From: Seminavis robusta
Taxonomy: Eukaryota; Bacillariophyta; Bacillariophyceae; Naviculales; Naviculaceae
Reading direction: 5' to 3'
Assembly: GCA_903772945.1 (NCBI GenBank)
Contig: CAICTM010000881.1
Span: 1 to 44,149 of the forward strand
DNA: 44,149 bases
The stretch's first letter is position 1; every line of letters starts with the position of its first letter. The notes beneath the pieces were generated by a model. The model did not search any database, had not been told where the DNA came from, and saw nothing but the letters and a program-made list of their open reading frames with translations. Both the position numbers and the translations under genes were made by a program. This document shows, one piece after another, positions 10,964 to 21,035 of this stretch.

Positions 10964-12361
10964 TTAAGTGGAGGGTTGGCTCGCTTCCGCTGGGAGCTTG
11001 GTGTCTTCTTTTCCCTCTGTTTCCCGCTCTTCGTCGGAACTGGGGTATTCGGTAATAGGATCGTGAGCAAGTTCGGCAGCTTTCTTCATACCTTGTGGAG
11101 TGTCATCATTCTGACTATTCGAGGTGAACTTTGGCCGACGTGGTTGTGGAACAGGTGGGACGGGAGATGACGTATTTGGTTGCATTGGAACTGGGAATGG
11201 TTTGCGAATAAATGGGAGGTCCAGTATTAGGATTTGAAAGTGAGGGCACGGGGGATTTATACGGGAAGCTACTGTAGGAGACTTACCACCGTTCTCCTGC
11301 TGGTGCTTTTCGAGAAGAGTTCCCAAGAAAGCCTCAAATTCATGCCGGGGGGTAGTGAAAACCATGGGGAAGGGCTAGTGTGGCAGCTTGAAGGCGAATG
11401 GTGGAGTAGAGGGGGGGGGGGATGGTGTGTGTGCGTAGTGGCTTTTAATAATGTTGCGACGGGCACCAGGATGGCCCGCATGCGACCGAAATCCGATGCA
11501 TCCAAGGTTGTTTCGGTGAAATCAACGGACGTAAGACTGAAGCCGGGAGTTGACCACGAGGCCAAATAGAGTACACCTGGCCCTTGTCGTCCTTGAGGAA
11601 TTCGGATACAGTGCGGTATTCGCCTTGATCGATCCAAGAATCCTCACAAGGTGAGTCATGATGTCGAGTGGGTGATCAGCTCACTCCAGGTGTCATGGAC
11701 CTTGTACCACTTGTCCTGTTCGTCGAGAACTAGGTAGGTTCATCCTTCTTTGCCGGGTCGTACACGTATTGCATGTAGGCCGTTAAAGGGTTCATTGAAC
11801 CACTTCAAGGCCCATTTCTGGGTGGGATCTGGGGTAAGAAACGTTTACCAGTTTGTCCGTCAACATTCACCTCTGGGGCACATGAAAACAAAGCCTCTTT
11901 GGTCATAAGAGTACCGTTGTTGGCCTCGTACATAAGGAGTTTTTCCCCATCAGCAGAAGCGGGTCCACCAATTTGAATACCCACTCGATCATTGCTTGTC
12001 AGCGAGGGCTGAACAAAGGCCATCATGTCTTTGGGTTTAACGCCGTTGACGGAGTGTTCTTTGCGTCGGTTGTACATACACCCGGTAGCTTTTTTTCAAC
12101 AAAGCCTGTGAACTTGAGGAACATTCCGGGGAAGTGGGTATTCTTCGTCTTCCTTGAGGTTGCTGGGAATTACAGCGTGGAACTCACAGGAGATTGAAAG
12201 GACCTCTTGCTTGTTGCCGCCGGCCTTTTTTTTCTTGCTGTTGATACCCGCGGAAGTAGGGGTTCGATTGCGACGACGTGTGTTGAAGTCGGGTGTTTGG
12301 GAAGAAATGGTGAAGGAGTTCTGAAAACTTGAAGTCCGAAAGAGGAAGGTGAGGTGGCCAT
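10964..12361 (-). pseudogene. Broken gene of unknown function
   Basis: Several minus-strand open pieces follow one another in changing frames and look like parts of one decayed protein. The first piece starts at 12361 (MATSPSSFGLQVF). A second (about 12185-12099) ends at an in-frame TGA at 12096-12098 and resumes from about 12095 to 11805 with SNDRVGIQIGGPASADGEK and MYEANNGTLMTKEALFSC. A third lies near 11637-11500 and a last one at 11365-10964 with a Pro-rich and then acidic C-terminus. Frames change at least three times, and no set of normal introns repairs them. I recognise no domain. It lies head-to-head with the decayed Helitron, so it could be an accessory or captured gene of that element, but this is inference. 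Confidence 0.45.
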
Positions 12362-12853
12362 GTTGAAAGGCAAAACATTTGTCAAACAGAAGAAGGTAAA
12401 ATAGAAAGTACTTCAGTGGGCAGGAGAGATGGCTGATGGGTTGGCTGCTAGGTAGGATGAGGGATGTTTGAGGTTTTGCTGAACCATTTTGTGACTGTTT
12501 CAAGTATGATCGATGCGATAGGAATGGTTGCATATATAAATTTTCAATGCAAAGAAAGTATATATAGAAAGCGGGATGTCTTCGCCTGAGTGTATTCGCT
12601 GATACGATTGAGCGGAGATCGTGTAGCTTGGCTTGTAATCTATAGGGAAACAGTACACTTGTAACGAAGGGGGAAGGGGCGTTGCAGCGGAAGTCGTGCA
12701 CGATACCTTCGCTAGAAATCCCAAGTTTTCGTGGAAAGATTCGATTTGAATTATTTTAGGGACGTACGTAGACACATAAGAACACGTGTGATTGGAGTTG
12801 TGTGAAATCCCCAATTGCTGCCGGAGGGATTTAGGGTATTTGGAACGGTGCAT

Positions 12854-12872
12854 ATAAGATATTTTATCTTAT
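12854..12872. repeat. Perfect 8-bp hairpin, ATAAGATA/TATCTTAT
   Basis: ATAAGATA (12854-12861), a TTT loop and TATCTTAT (12865-12872) form a perfect inverted repeat. It lies 230 bp left of the first Helitron-like open piece, so it may belong to the element's end region, but it could be chance in AT-rich DNA. Confidence 0.55.
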
Positions 12873-12919
12873 CCACCAGATGAGTAGAGCGGGCCCTACC
12901 ATTTTTGATTTTCGGGGTA

Positions 12920-12939
12920 TATTTCATCTAAGTGAAATA
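12920..12939. repeat. Perfect 7-bp hairpin, TATTTCA/TGAAATA
   Basis: TATTTCA (12920-12926) and TGAAATA (12933-12939) pair around a six-base loop. Just to its left is TTTTCGGGGT (about 12909-12918), whose reverse complement ACCCCGAAAA occurs at about 19207-19216, beyond the Helitron's last coding piece. Confidence 0.5.
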
Positions 12940-13101
12940 CAAGCGAGATGGGAGCGGGGCGCGGATGTAAATTAAAGACGTGGGATTTACTTATCGATCA
13001 ACATGACAGATTAAGAATCGTGGTGCGACTGGTTTCGCTGAAATAGAATAAAGAATTTGTCACGCTGTTTTCAATATGTGGTTGGTGTGTAGATCGCGTG
13101 G

Positions 13102-16100
13102 ATGCCTAGCATGTTAAGTCAGTGTATCTATCGGAAAATTGGATCGGAGTATAGTAATAGAGTACAATTTGCTTCGAGTTACCACGATGCAAACACGAAA
13201 GTCTGTTCGAAGAGAACTGTGGAAGATAGGCTTCGTTCTCACAAATTCCTAATGGCAGGATGTGATCCTCTACATGCAGTGCTTCGTGGGGCTTTCTTTT
13301 CTTCTGGGTGGCAGCTTCTTCCAGTCCATGTCCAACTTTTGGCTATTTTGAATTATCGGCGATGTCAAGACCGTGGAGTGCGTTCTGGCTAACATCAACC
13401 GTCGTTATGACAATCTGATGATGATGTATCCATTGACCAAGACGTTTAATCCCTATGTCTGCTCGGTATGCGATGAAACCATCATGCATGAAAACCATGT
13501 GGAATGGTTGTTCTTCGATCAGTTTAAGAAGGTTCAAGAACATCTAAGTTGGGACAAAGTCTTACAAGATCATCCGGAGTACCTTTGTTGAAGCTGTTGA
13601 AGATGTACCGCTTTTGGGATCCCTGCTGGGGTTCTGAAGGGATGTCGTAGATGGCTTGGTGAACTGTCGCTTTCACCACGTGGATTTTACGGGAAAATGC
13701 GCAACGGTCGGAAATGTGGCATATCCTGTTGCAAAGGATGTCACGGGAATCTGAAGAAGGAGAAGCCTAAAACGCAACTATATGCTATTGTCAACAGCAC
13801 CTTTGTTGGATGTGCACCTGATATTCTCAAGGAATTAACAGAATTCGAGATAGCCTTTATTACGCCAGTGAATCTTACGGTTACTGTTTTTCCTATGTTG
13901 GCAGAAGGATGAAAACTTTGAGGGGGATCATGACCTTTATGGGGGTAGACTACAATGTGATTGTTCGTGCAACGGCCCATCTAGAAGCAATGGGCCTGAA
14001 CAAGAATGTCGTGATATTGCTATCAGGGAAGATGAAGACAGACCAGAAAAAGAAGGAAACTCGGAGTATTCGTACAGACAAGATCATGGCTGCTATGGAA
14101 TGGCTTGTACAGAAAAACCGGAGCTGGAACCACATCGATCTTGATGCGTACCGCAGAGAGTTAGAGGGTGTGCAACCTGTGATAGTGGATGGCAGTAAAG
14201 AAGTCGAATCTGAGAATTCGAATGTGGAGCAACACGAACTTTTCAGCTGCTACTTTCCGGATGGTCTAGCTACTGAGACCAATGGTGGATTCGATAACAT
14301 GAGCGAGTTCAAGACATTTGTCCAGGAGATGCAAGAGAAGGGGTTCGATTTACAGCTCCAGCATGATCCTACAAAGGCTTTTTTACAAGGACGGATTCTG
14401 ATGCCTTGATTCAGTCGTGTTTGCTGAACTTCCCATATGGCGTCGGAAGTATGAAGGATTTCAGACTCATGGAGGACGGATGTTGGAGGAACTGGACGAA
14501 CACAGAAGACTTCCTGGCGCACTTTTGTCAGCTGTCCCAAACCGGAATTTCATTCACCTATGTTCCAGTTGGTTGTGTATAGTATTGGGACAAAAATCCG
14601 ACTTTTCAAGAGAGCCCGACTTCAGTTGAAGGGGAAGTTTTCTGCAAAGGCAATTGCGGAAGGTCTAGATGGAGATGACGTGTCTAGGGCTATATCAAGT
14701 CGAAGAGCAGGGAATTATCAAGCCGGGTCTACTTCAAGCAAGTGCATACTGAATGCCGTAAATGCTATCAGCAAAGCACTGCCCCACACAAATGAAGCAG
14801 CCAAGTTGGCTAGAGGTACCGCTGAATCAATGAACCCATACTTTGGCACGGGTACTGTATTCTTGACAGTGAGCTTTGATGACGAAAACAGTGTGCTAAT
14901 GGAAGTACTAAGCGGGAAAGAAGTGGAAGGGCCTGACGGTGATTGGGAAGATGCAAGCGAGGAGATTCTTCAAGAACGAAGCAAAGAACGGAGACAGCTT
15001 CGGTTAGATTTCCAGCACTAGGAGCACTCCATTTCGATATGTTGTTCGACATTCTATGTGAAGAAGTTATAGGATGGGACCGCCATAACAACTGTGCTAC
15101 AGAAGAGCCGGGACTTTTTGGGGAAGTGTTGGCGATGGCAGCAGCATTTGAAGAACAAGGCCGAAAGTCAGTGCACACCCATCTTACAGTTTGGATCAAG
15201 AATTTCTTTAAGCTGCAAGAAGGTGTTTTGTGCGCAGCGAGATCGCAACGGAAAGAGATGTCCGACAAGTGCCTTTCAAGATACCACGAACGGATGGCTA
15301 CCACAGAGATGTTCCCCACAGATACCAGAACTCTCCTGGATCTTTCTGATCATGCTTGTAAAGTGTCCAAGAGTTTCTGGGATCCCCCTGTGGTTTGTCG
15401 GATTCAGGCTACTCCGCGTACCTAAAACATAAGAAGGGGTACAAGCGATGTATCGGGAAAGTTTGCATACTGTGATACTGCGGATTCGAATTTACATTAT
15501 GAGGATCTGTTGACTGGGGATTTACGACAGTGTGAAGGAATAAATGGATCAGGAAACACCGGTGATGAGGGAACATATGTGCCAAAACCCAGAATGCAGG
15601 CTCGTGTTGTGGATTTCCAGAAGAGATATCGGGGCAACAGTATCTAGAAACACCTACAGTGATTATTAATGCTCTCTATCAACATCATACTTCTTGTTCA
15701 TGTCAAAGGATGCTTCACGTGCAACAAGCTGGGTCGAAGCGCATACATGTGGACCAGCCCCAAAGTGCGAATGTCGATACAGGCTTCTGACAGGCCTCGT
15801 CGGATATCAAGGGTGGTTGCAGTGATACAGAAACCAAGTGGTTTGATGGACCGGAGGTTCCCGGATAACAGCCTATATTGGAATTCCAACCGAAAAAGAA
15901 TGCGTATGATCTGTTCCAGAATCAGTCTGCAAGGCTATTACAGAGTCCAAGTTTGCATGCAACGAGAACGTATCCCTTATTACGGTTGGACCTTGTCCAT
16001 GTATCAAATGAAGTACCAACACACAGCTACGCAGCAAGAAGACACGCCGAGTATGCTACTGTTAAGCGTGCTATTAAGTCCCTAAACGGTAGAGTGTATG

Positions 16101-19076
16101 AAGACGATGACAAGGAGGCTCTTCGTCGGTATCTGCCGTGCAGCTTTTTCCCATAACAAGTCAAATACTCATTGGTCCATCATTGGCCTCATTCATTACG
16201 CGGCACAAATCAAGGTTCTTACTTTTACACATCGCTTTCTCTACTGTCACGATACAAAGATGTAATGTTCTGTTGAACAAACAAGAAGTGTTCATAAGAC
16301 ACTACGATATTACACAAACAGATCAGGCTTATCTTAGAACCAGGCGCTCCACTATCTGTGTCGAAACAAAGATCTAGAGAATGTGTCAGTGAAGAGGTTT
16401 TACGAGCTTTACGAGGAACGACAATGAAGAGTGTCAACAGGCGGAAGCGTCAGCGAACTGATGAGGAGGAATGGCCTTTTATGGCTGACACTGGGCATTT
16501 CGTCATCCATCAGCGATCAAAGGGAAACGACGGGGTTGTTAACTGGTGAAATTCAGCGGGAGTAATTTTGAGGAAAGGAGAAGCATTGGTTCGGGTTCCA
16601 CAATGGGCCTTCTCAGATGCAGGCGCTTTTTGGTGCGAATATCCTGACGTGTCCTACTGGCGAACTGAACCAGCGCAATGGATACTTATGCGGAAGATCT
16701 ATTGGGTTTGTACTTGCCGCATCGACGTTTGGCTGATTTAAAGAAGTCCTAACCCAGACCAACTATGCTTTCGATGAAAGACTTCGTGAAGCGTATGAAT
16801 ACGATGTTTCTGAGAAAAGCGAATAACGAAGACCGTCGTCTTCTCAGAAAGAACCTGTCATTCATCCAGAACATTCAAGACCACCGCTTTCAACAACCCG
16901 AGGTTTAAGGTGAAGAGGATGAACTTCAACGAGTTACCAAGCGCCTATAGACCGGAAAATTGGGAGGAGAACATCGTACGAAAACGAGATCTGATGATGA
17001 GCACGATCAATGAGGAAGATGATCTGATTCAAAAGGTTTACGAAGATTGAATACGTGATCTTGAGAGCCAGGGCACAACAGATTCAAACCGGACTTTCTG
17101 GCAAGCACATTTGATGGTCTAGTTTTACGGCTATACGTCACAATTGAAGCGACAACGCAGGATACAACGTGCGTTACCCATACCTGAGAATTCGTAGATA
17201 AAGACGAATTGTTACCATAAGTGCTGACTTTCACACGACTGGCACTAAAAAGAGAAGCAGAGTGAACCGACTACACCTCGATATCACAAGATCATGAAGT
17301 TCTACTTAACAAAAGGGAGTGCATCCAAAGGGCAATGTATTTAAGTACAATCGGCAGGTTGAAGTGTGGCAGCGCAACATGGTGAAGCGTGAGATGTATA
17401 AGTGACTGGGCAACGGCTGCGCAAATCTGGACGCAAACAGAGAAGGGCCTTTCGAGTGATATCATTGCAGCCTTCTTGTTACATTTTATGAGGAAGCTGA
17501 AAAGGTGGACTTAGGGATGGGTCCCGGATATGGGGTTGAAGGAAAAGTCCGACTTTCTCGTAAAACCTTTTTATTTTGAAGGGAAGTCGTGGCACCAACT
17601 GATTCTTCTTCTACATGGGCCTGGAGGAAGTGGAAGACTACCGTAATTGACTTAGTCATGCCTATGGCAAAGAATTCTGCAGTTTGATTGATCATCCATT
17701 TAACACCGAACATTGTTGTCACTGCTATGTCGGGGTTGCTGCTACAATACATGGCATGGGGAAACAACGCATTCAGCTGTGGGATTGACAGAACTCGGGA
17801 AGTGTGCGAAGAACTTGGTAGAAGAATGGAGTGCGCCCGGATGCTTATCATCGACGAAATTTCATTCGCGGGGGGACTTGACTTAGTGAAGATATTCCAC
17901 TACACCAAGACATGATGCAAGACGAATACCAACCATTTGGGGACTTAACTTGTGTTCGCGGGGGACTACTCTCAATTGAACCAGTGGGACGCCCCCCAAT
18001 TTACAATCTTCAGCACACCATTCCTGATTTCATGACTCTCTGAATTCATTTATTGAGTTAGATGGAATGCACCGCTTCAAAGACGATCCTGAATGGGGGC
18101 AACGCTGTTTAAGATTCCGTGAAGGGCGACCAACAGAAGAAGATATGAGACCATCAATGAGCCGCGTGGTTGGCCCAACCATGTTCCACAGAGAACATTC
18201 AAGTTGCTACTTATCTGAATCGAGATCGAGATGCCATTAACTCAGCTATCTTCGAAGAATTTTGCGGAAGAACAAACCTGCTGAAGATTCCGTGCTGATG
18301 GATGCAGTACTCATTTTCATGGACGTCTTCAAATGGCCAATCAAGCAGGGACACTGGTTCCTGTTAAGAGCAATTCGGTTTTAAGCACTTCTTTTCAACA
18401 TGTGGAGAAGACTCGTTAAAACCCGGTTCGGACTCACGAAAACGTGTTGATCCTGCTTTGAAGATTATATAAGGGGTGTCCTGTAATGTTTAAAGAGAAA
18501 CGAATGTTCCGAATGGAGAAGACAATGGATCTCGGCTTTTGTGAGAAAGGTGAATTGAGGGATGGTTGCACCCCCATGTTATTCAACTCGACAACGGCTG
18601 CAAGATTCGGGCTTTTTTCTCAGGTCAAGTCAAATCTATCCTTGTGGAACATGAAATGGAGACTATTATGCCACGTACTTTTTATGTAACGGAGCAAGAC
18701 TACACTTTCAGTACCAGATGGTTTTATGACGGAGAAGTTGTACACACCAAGATGAGGGTAAGCAGTTCCCGATTATCAGCAATCTGCGACAACGGACACA
18801 AATTACAGGGATATACTGCAGTGTGTGTTATTGGTACATTCATGGCGATACTGTCAAAACTGGGCTTACGTGGTGTTATCAAGGGTGCGAACCATGAGTG
18901 GTTTGTTCTTATTGAAGAAGCTGGATTGGGATCCAAAAAACTTTGCCATGCCACAACGAATGAGAGACATGCTTGCAAGATTTAAGGATACTATTGGGCT
19001 TTCTGTCCTAGGAGAAGATCAATACGATGAAATGTTCCAGCGAGAAGACGGTTCTTGTTATAAGTATAAACGGTAG
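13102..19076 (+). pseudogene. Decayed Helitron Rep/helicase (RepHel)
   Basis: A rolling-circle transposon polyprotein broken by many frameshifts and stops. In order: a CxxC segment (YVCSVCDETIM, ~13460) and a Helitron N-terminal region (CKGCHGNLKKEKPKTQLYA, ~13730); FGTGTVFLTVSFDDENS (~14850), typical of the Helitron-like N domain; GRKSVHTHLTVW (~15160), the HUH nuclease motif with CAC ACC CAT at 15174-15182; a Pif1-type helicase with Walker A at ~17616-17640, Walker B RMLIIDEIS (~17838), a GDYSQLNQW motif (~17960), GHKLQGYT (~18793) and YVVLSRVRTMSGLFL (~18868). It ends at TAG 19074-19076. Walker A itself contains a one-base loss (GGAAGACT where GGAAAGACT is expected), so the copy cannot encode an active helicase. 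The catalytic tyrosine region was not found. Family assignment is secure; element ends are not. Confidence 0.85.
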
Positions 19077-21035
19077 GGATACAGGGTAAATTAATCTGTA
19101 TATAAAAACTTTTATTTACTACAACTACCTTTCTGAGATTCGCATTGCACCTCGTACGTCATTCAATGTCAGTCATTGAAAAAAGATCAAGCGTCAATCA
19201 AATCACAGGCGACCCCGAAAAATTAGGAGCCAACTTTTAAAATGTGAAGAACGCAAGGCGACTTTCATGTGCATGTACATGCGTGACTGTATCCCGTCAA
19301 TAATACTAGTCGAATACGTAGACTTCTACAGGCCTTCTAAGTAATGCGCGCGGGTATAATTCAAACCTCTGCCCCCATCGGTACCATTACCCTAAAGCAA
19401 ATCGTCTCCAGGAGACGAAATTCTGAGGATCCAAAATCCTGGTGGCGTGTTCCGAATACAAGGCGAATTTTTATTCGACTTGCTCGATCTATGCGATCAT
19501 GCACCCCCCTCGTCCGCTCGCAAAGCTCGTTGCACGGGAGGAACTGGCTATCATACTAGCTAGCTAGTACGGTAGTGGACTAAGCACAGTTGGTTGCACT
19601 CTCCCCATGACTCTAAACACAGCAAGGATGATTAGAACTACATGCAGACTCACATTTATTTGTTATTTGATCTTGATAGAAAGGTTGGCAGACACTGCAG
19701 ATAGTGTTAGTAGGCAGACAGTGATCCCCTCATTCTTTGCTCTGATCAGCAGCCAGCCAGTTGGAAGGATCGCCATGTGCTTTCCGTCCCAAAGCCCACC
19801 CATCCCTCTCAGGGCAGTGGATCCCAGGTGTAAATCACCCACTTCTTCTGTTCCCAATCCTATCTAGCTAGGCGCTTTTAATCAAGATGGCCATACCGTA
19901 CATCCAGGAATACCCACTCTCTGGACTTCGACGTACTGTAGATGATCATAGTACTGTAGTACCGGTACGGTAGGAGCCACTGCCTCACCCATGTCATCTG
20001 CAGCACGGAAGCTGAGGGTGGCTTGGACTCCAGGAAGACTCGGGTGGACAGTCCTTCTCAGAGTTGCCTTTCAAATGAAATACCTCTGTGATGGCACATT
20101 GAACTTGCTTGGGGCGGGTATTGCTATCATCCCTTTCTGGTTGAGTTGATAGTTGATACAGGTGTGTAGAGAGTGCATTATTGTCAATCCATTGACAAGA
20201 AACGCACCTTCCTTCACGCACCACACCGCACCTCTCTGGGTCGGGCTCAAAGGCTCAAGCCAGGGGCGATACCATAGTGGATTGCGGATTGCGGCGTCGA
20301 AGGATTACCGACTACCAGCTGATTAGTGATTAGACTATTACCATACCGGTACGGTGTGCTAAACAGTACATGTACTCCGAGGACTAAGTGCAGTATTACG
20401 GTACCCGTACATGTACCGATACCAGCTTTGAGTGGTCAACTCACCGTCTTTGGGGAATGGGGTACGAGAATTAATCAAAGTAGAGTACTAATTACACGAA
20501 GCAAATACTCAGTATCCCGGATTGCTTGGACTTAGGTTTCTGACTTCAACCCCCCGAGTGCCTTAGTCAGTCATCTTCACTAAGTGCGAAGACTTTGTGT
20601 CACACTATGAGGGCAACGTGAGAGATAACAATTGCAGGAGTAATAAGTCCAATAAACTCCTTCAACCAGAACACTTCTGCTATTTAATTGTTGATATATT
20701 CTCCATGACCTTCAGTGGTCAAGAAACAGACTTATCACTCAATCTTTTTACAATTAAGTGCGGAAGTGCAAACGAACAAAAGAACACAGAGGAAGTTTTA
20801 AAAGCTTCTCGAAAGTTTGAAGATCTCCCCCTCCCCGCACGGCCTTCACCTCTCACAGATTACTTCACAATTCACAAAACGCTCAAAAGCCAAAAGCAGC
20901 TCTTCAGTTTCTCTACTGGCTAGCTACCTACCAGTAGTCCAACACCGCAACCGATACCCCCCAAATCCTCCTCCTACGTAGATAGCAAAATAGTAGCAGA
21001 GTCCCACCCCCATTGCACACAAGGAAGGAAAGACC
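19077..21035. other. Intergenic; upstream region of the cyclase gene
   Basis: No gene recognised. CTAG-type (about 19555-19568) and TACCGG-type (about 19957-19970, 20344-20350, 20400-20420) palindromic patches occur. The last few hundred bases before 21036 should hold the cyclase promoter and 5' untranslated region, but no defined element could be assigned. Confidence 0.5.
19162..19180. repeat. Perfect 7-bp hairpin, TTCAATG/CATTGAA
   Basis: TTCAATG (19162-19168) and CATTGAA (19174-19180) pair around a five-base loop, 86 bp after the Helitron helicase stop codon. Helitrons carry a subterminal 3' hairpin, but no CTRR end follows at the usual distance, so the link is tentative. Confidence 0.5.

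Larger units (their letters stand above)
12362..13101. other. Intergenic between two decayed divergent genes; hairpin-rich right half
   Basis: No gene is seen. The right half carries two perfect short hairpins described separately and is AT-rich. It may include the left end of the Helitron, but no unambiguous element boundary is visible. Confidence 0.4.
12850..19220 (+). mobile_element. Non-functional Helitron, approximate limits
   Basis: The limits are guesses that enclose the RepHel pseudogene, the two hairpins on its left and the hairpin on its right, with a short inverted match (TTTTCGGGGT / ACCCCGAAAA) near both ends. A canonical 5' TC and 3' CTRR with a subterminal hairpin could not be fixed. 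The element is old, judging by the number of frame breaks. Confidence 0.4.

Noticed and set aside
11402..11422. G-run that could form a quadruplex
   Set aside because: It is a single short homopolymer-like tract inside a decayed gene; no second or third G-tract spacing supports a regulatory quadruplex.
19074..19095. TAGGGATACAGGGTAAAT right at the Helitron stop codon resembles the I-SceI homing-endonuclease site with one base missing
   Set aside because: No homing endonuclease gene or intron is nearby, and the match overlaps the end of a decayed coding region. A chance match or an unrelated coincidence is more likely.
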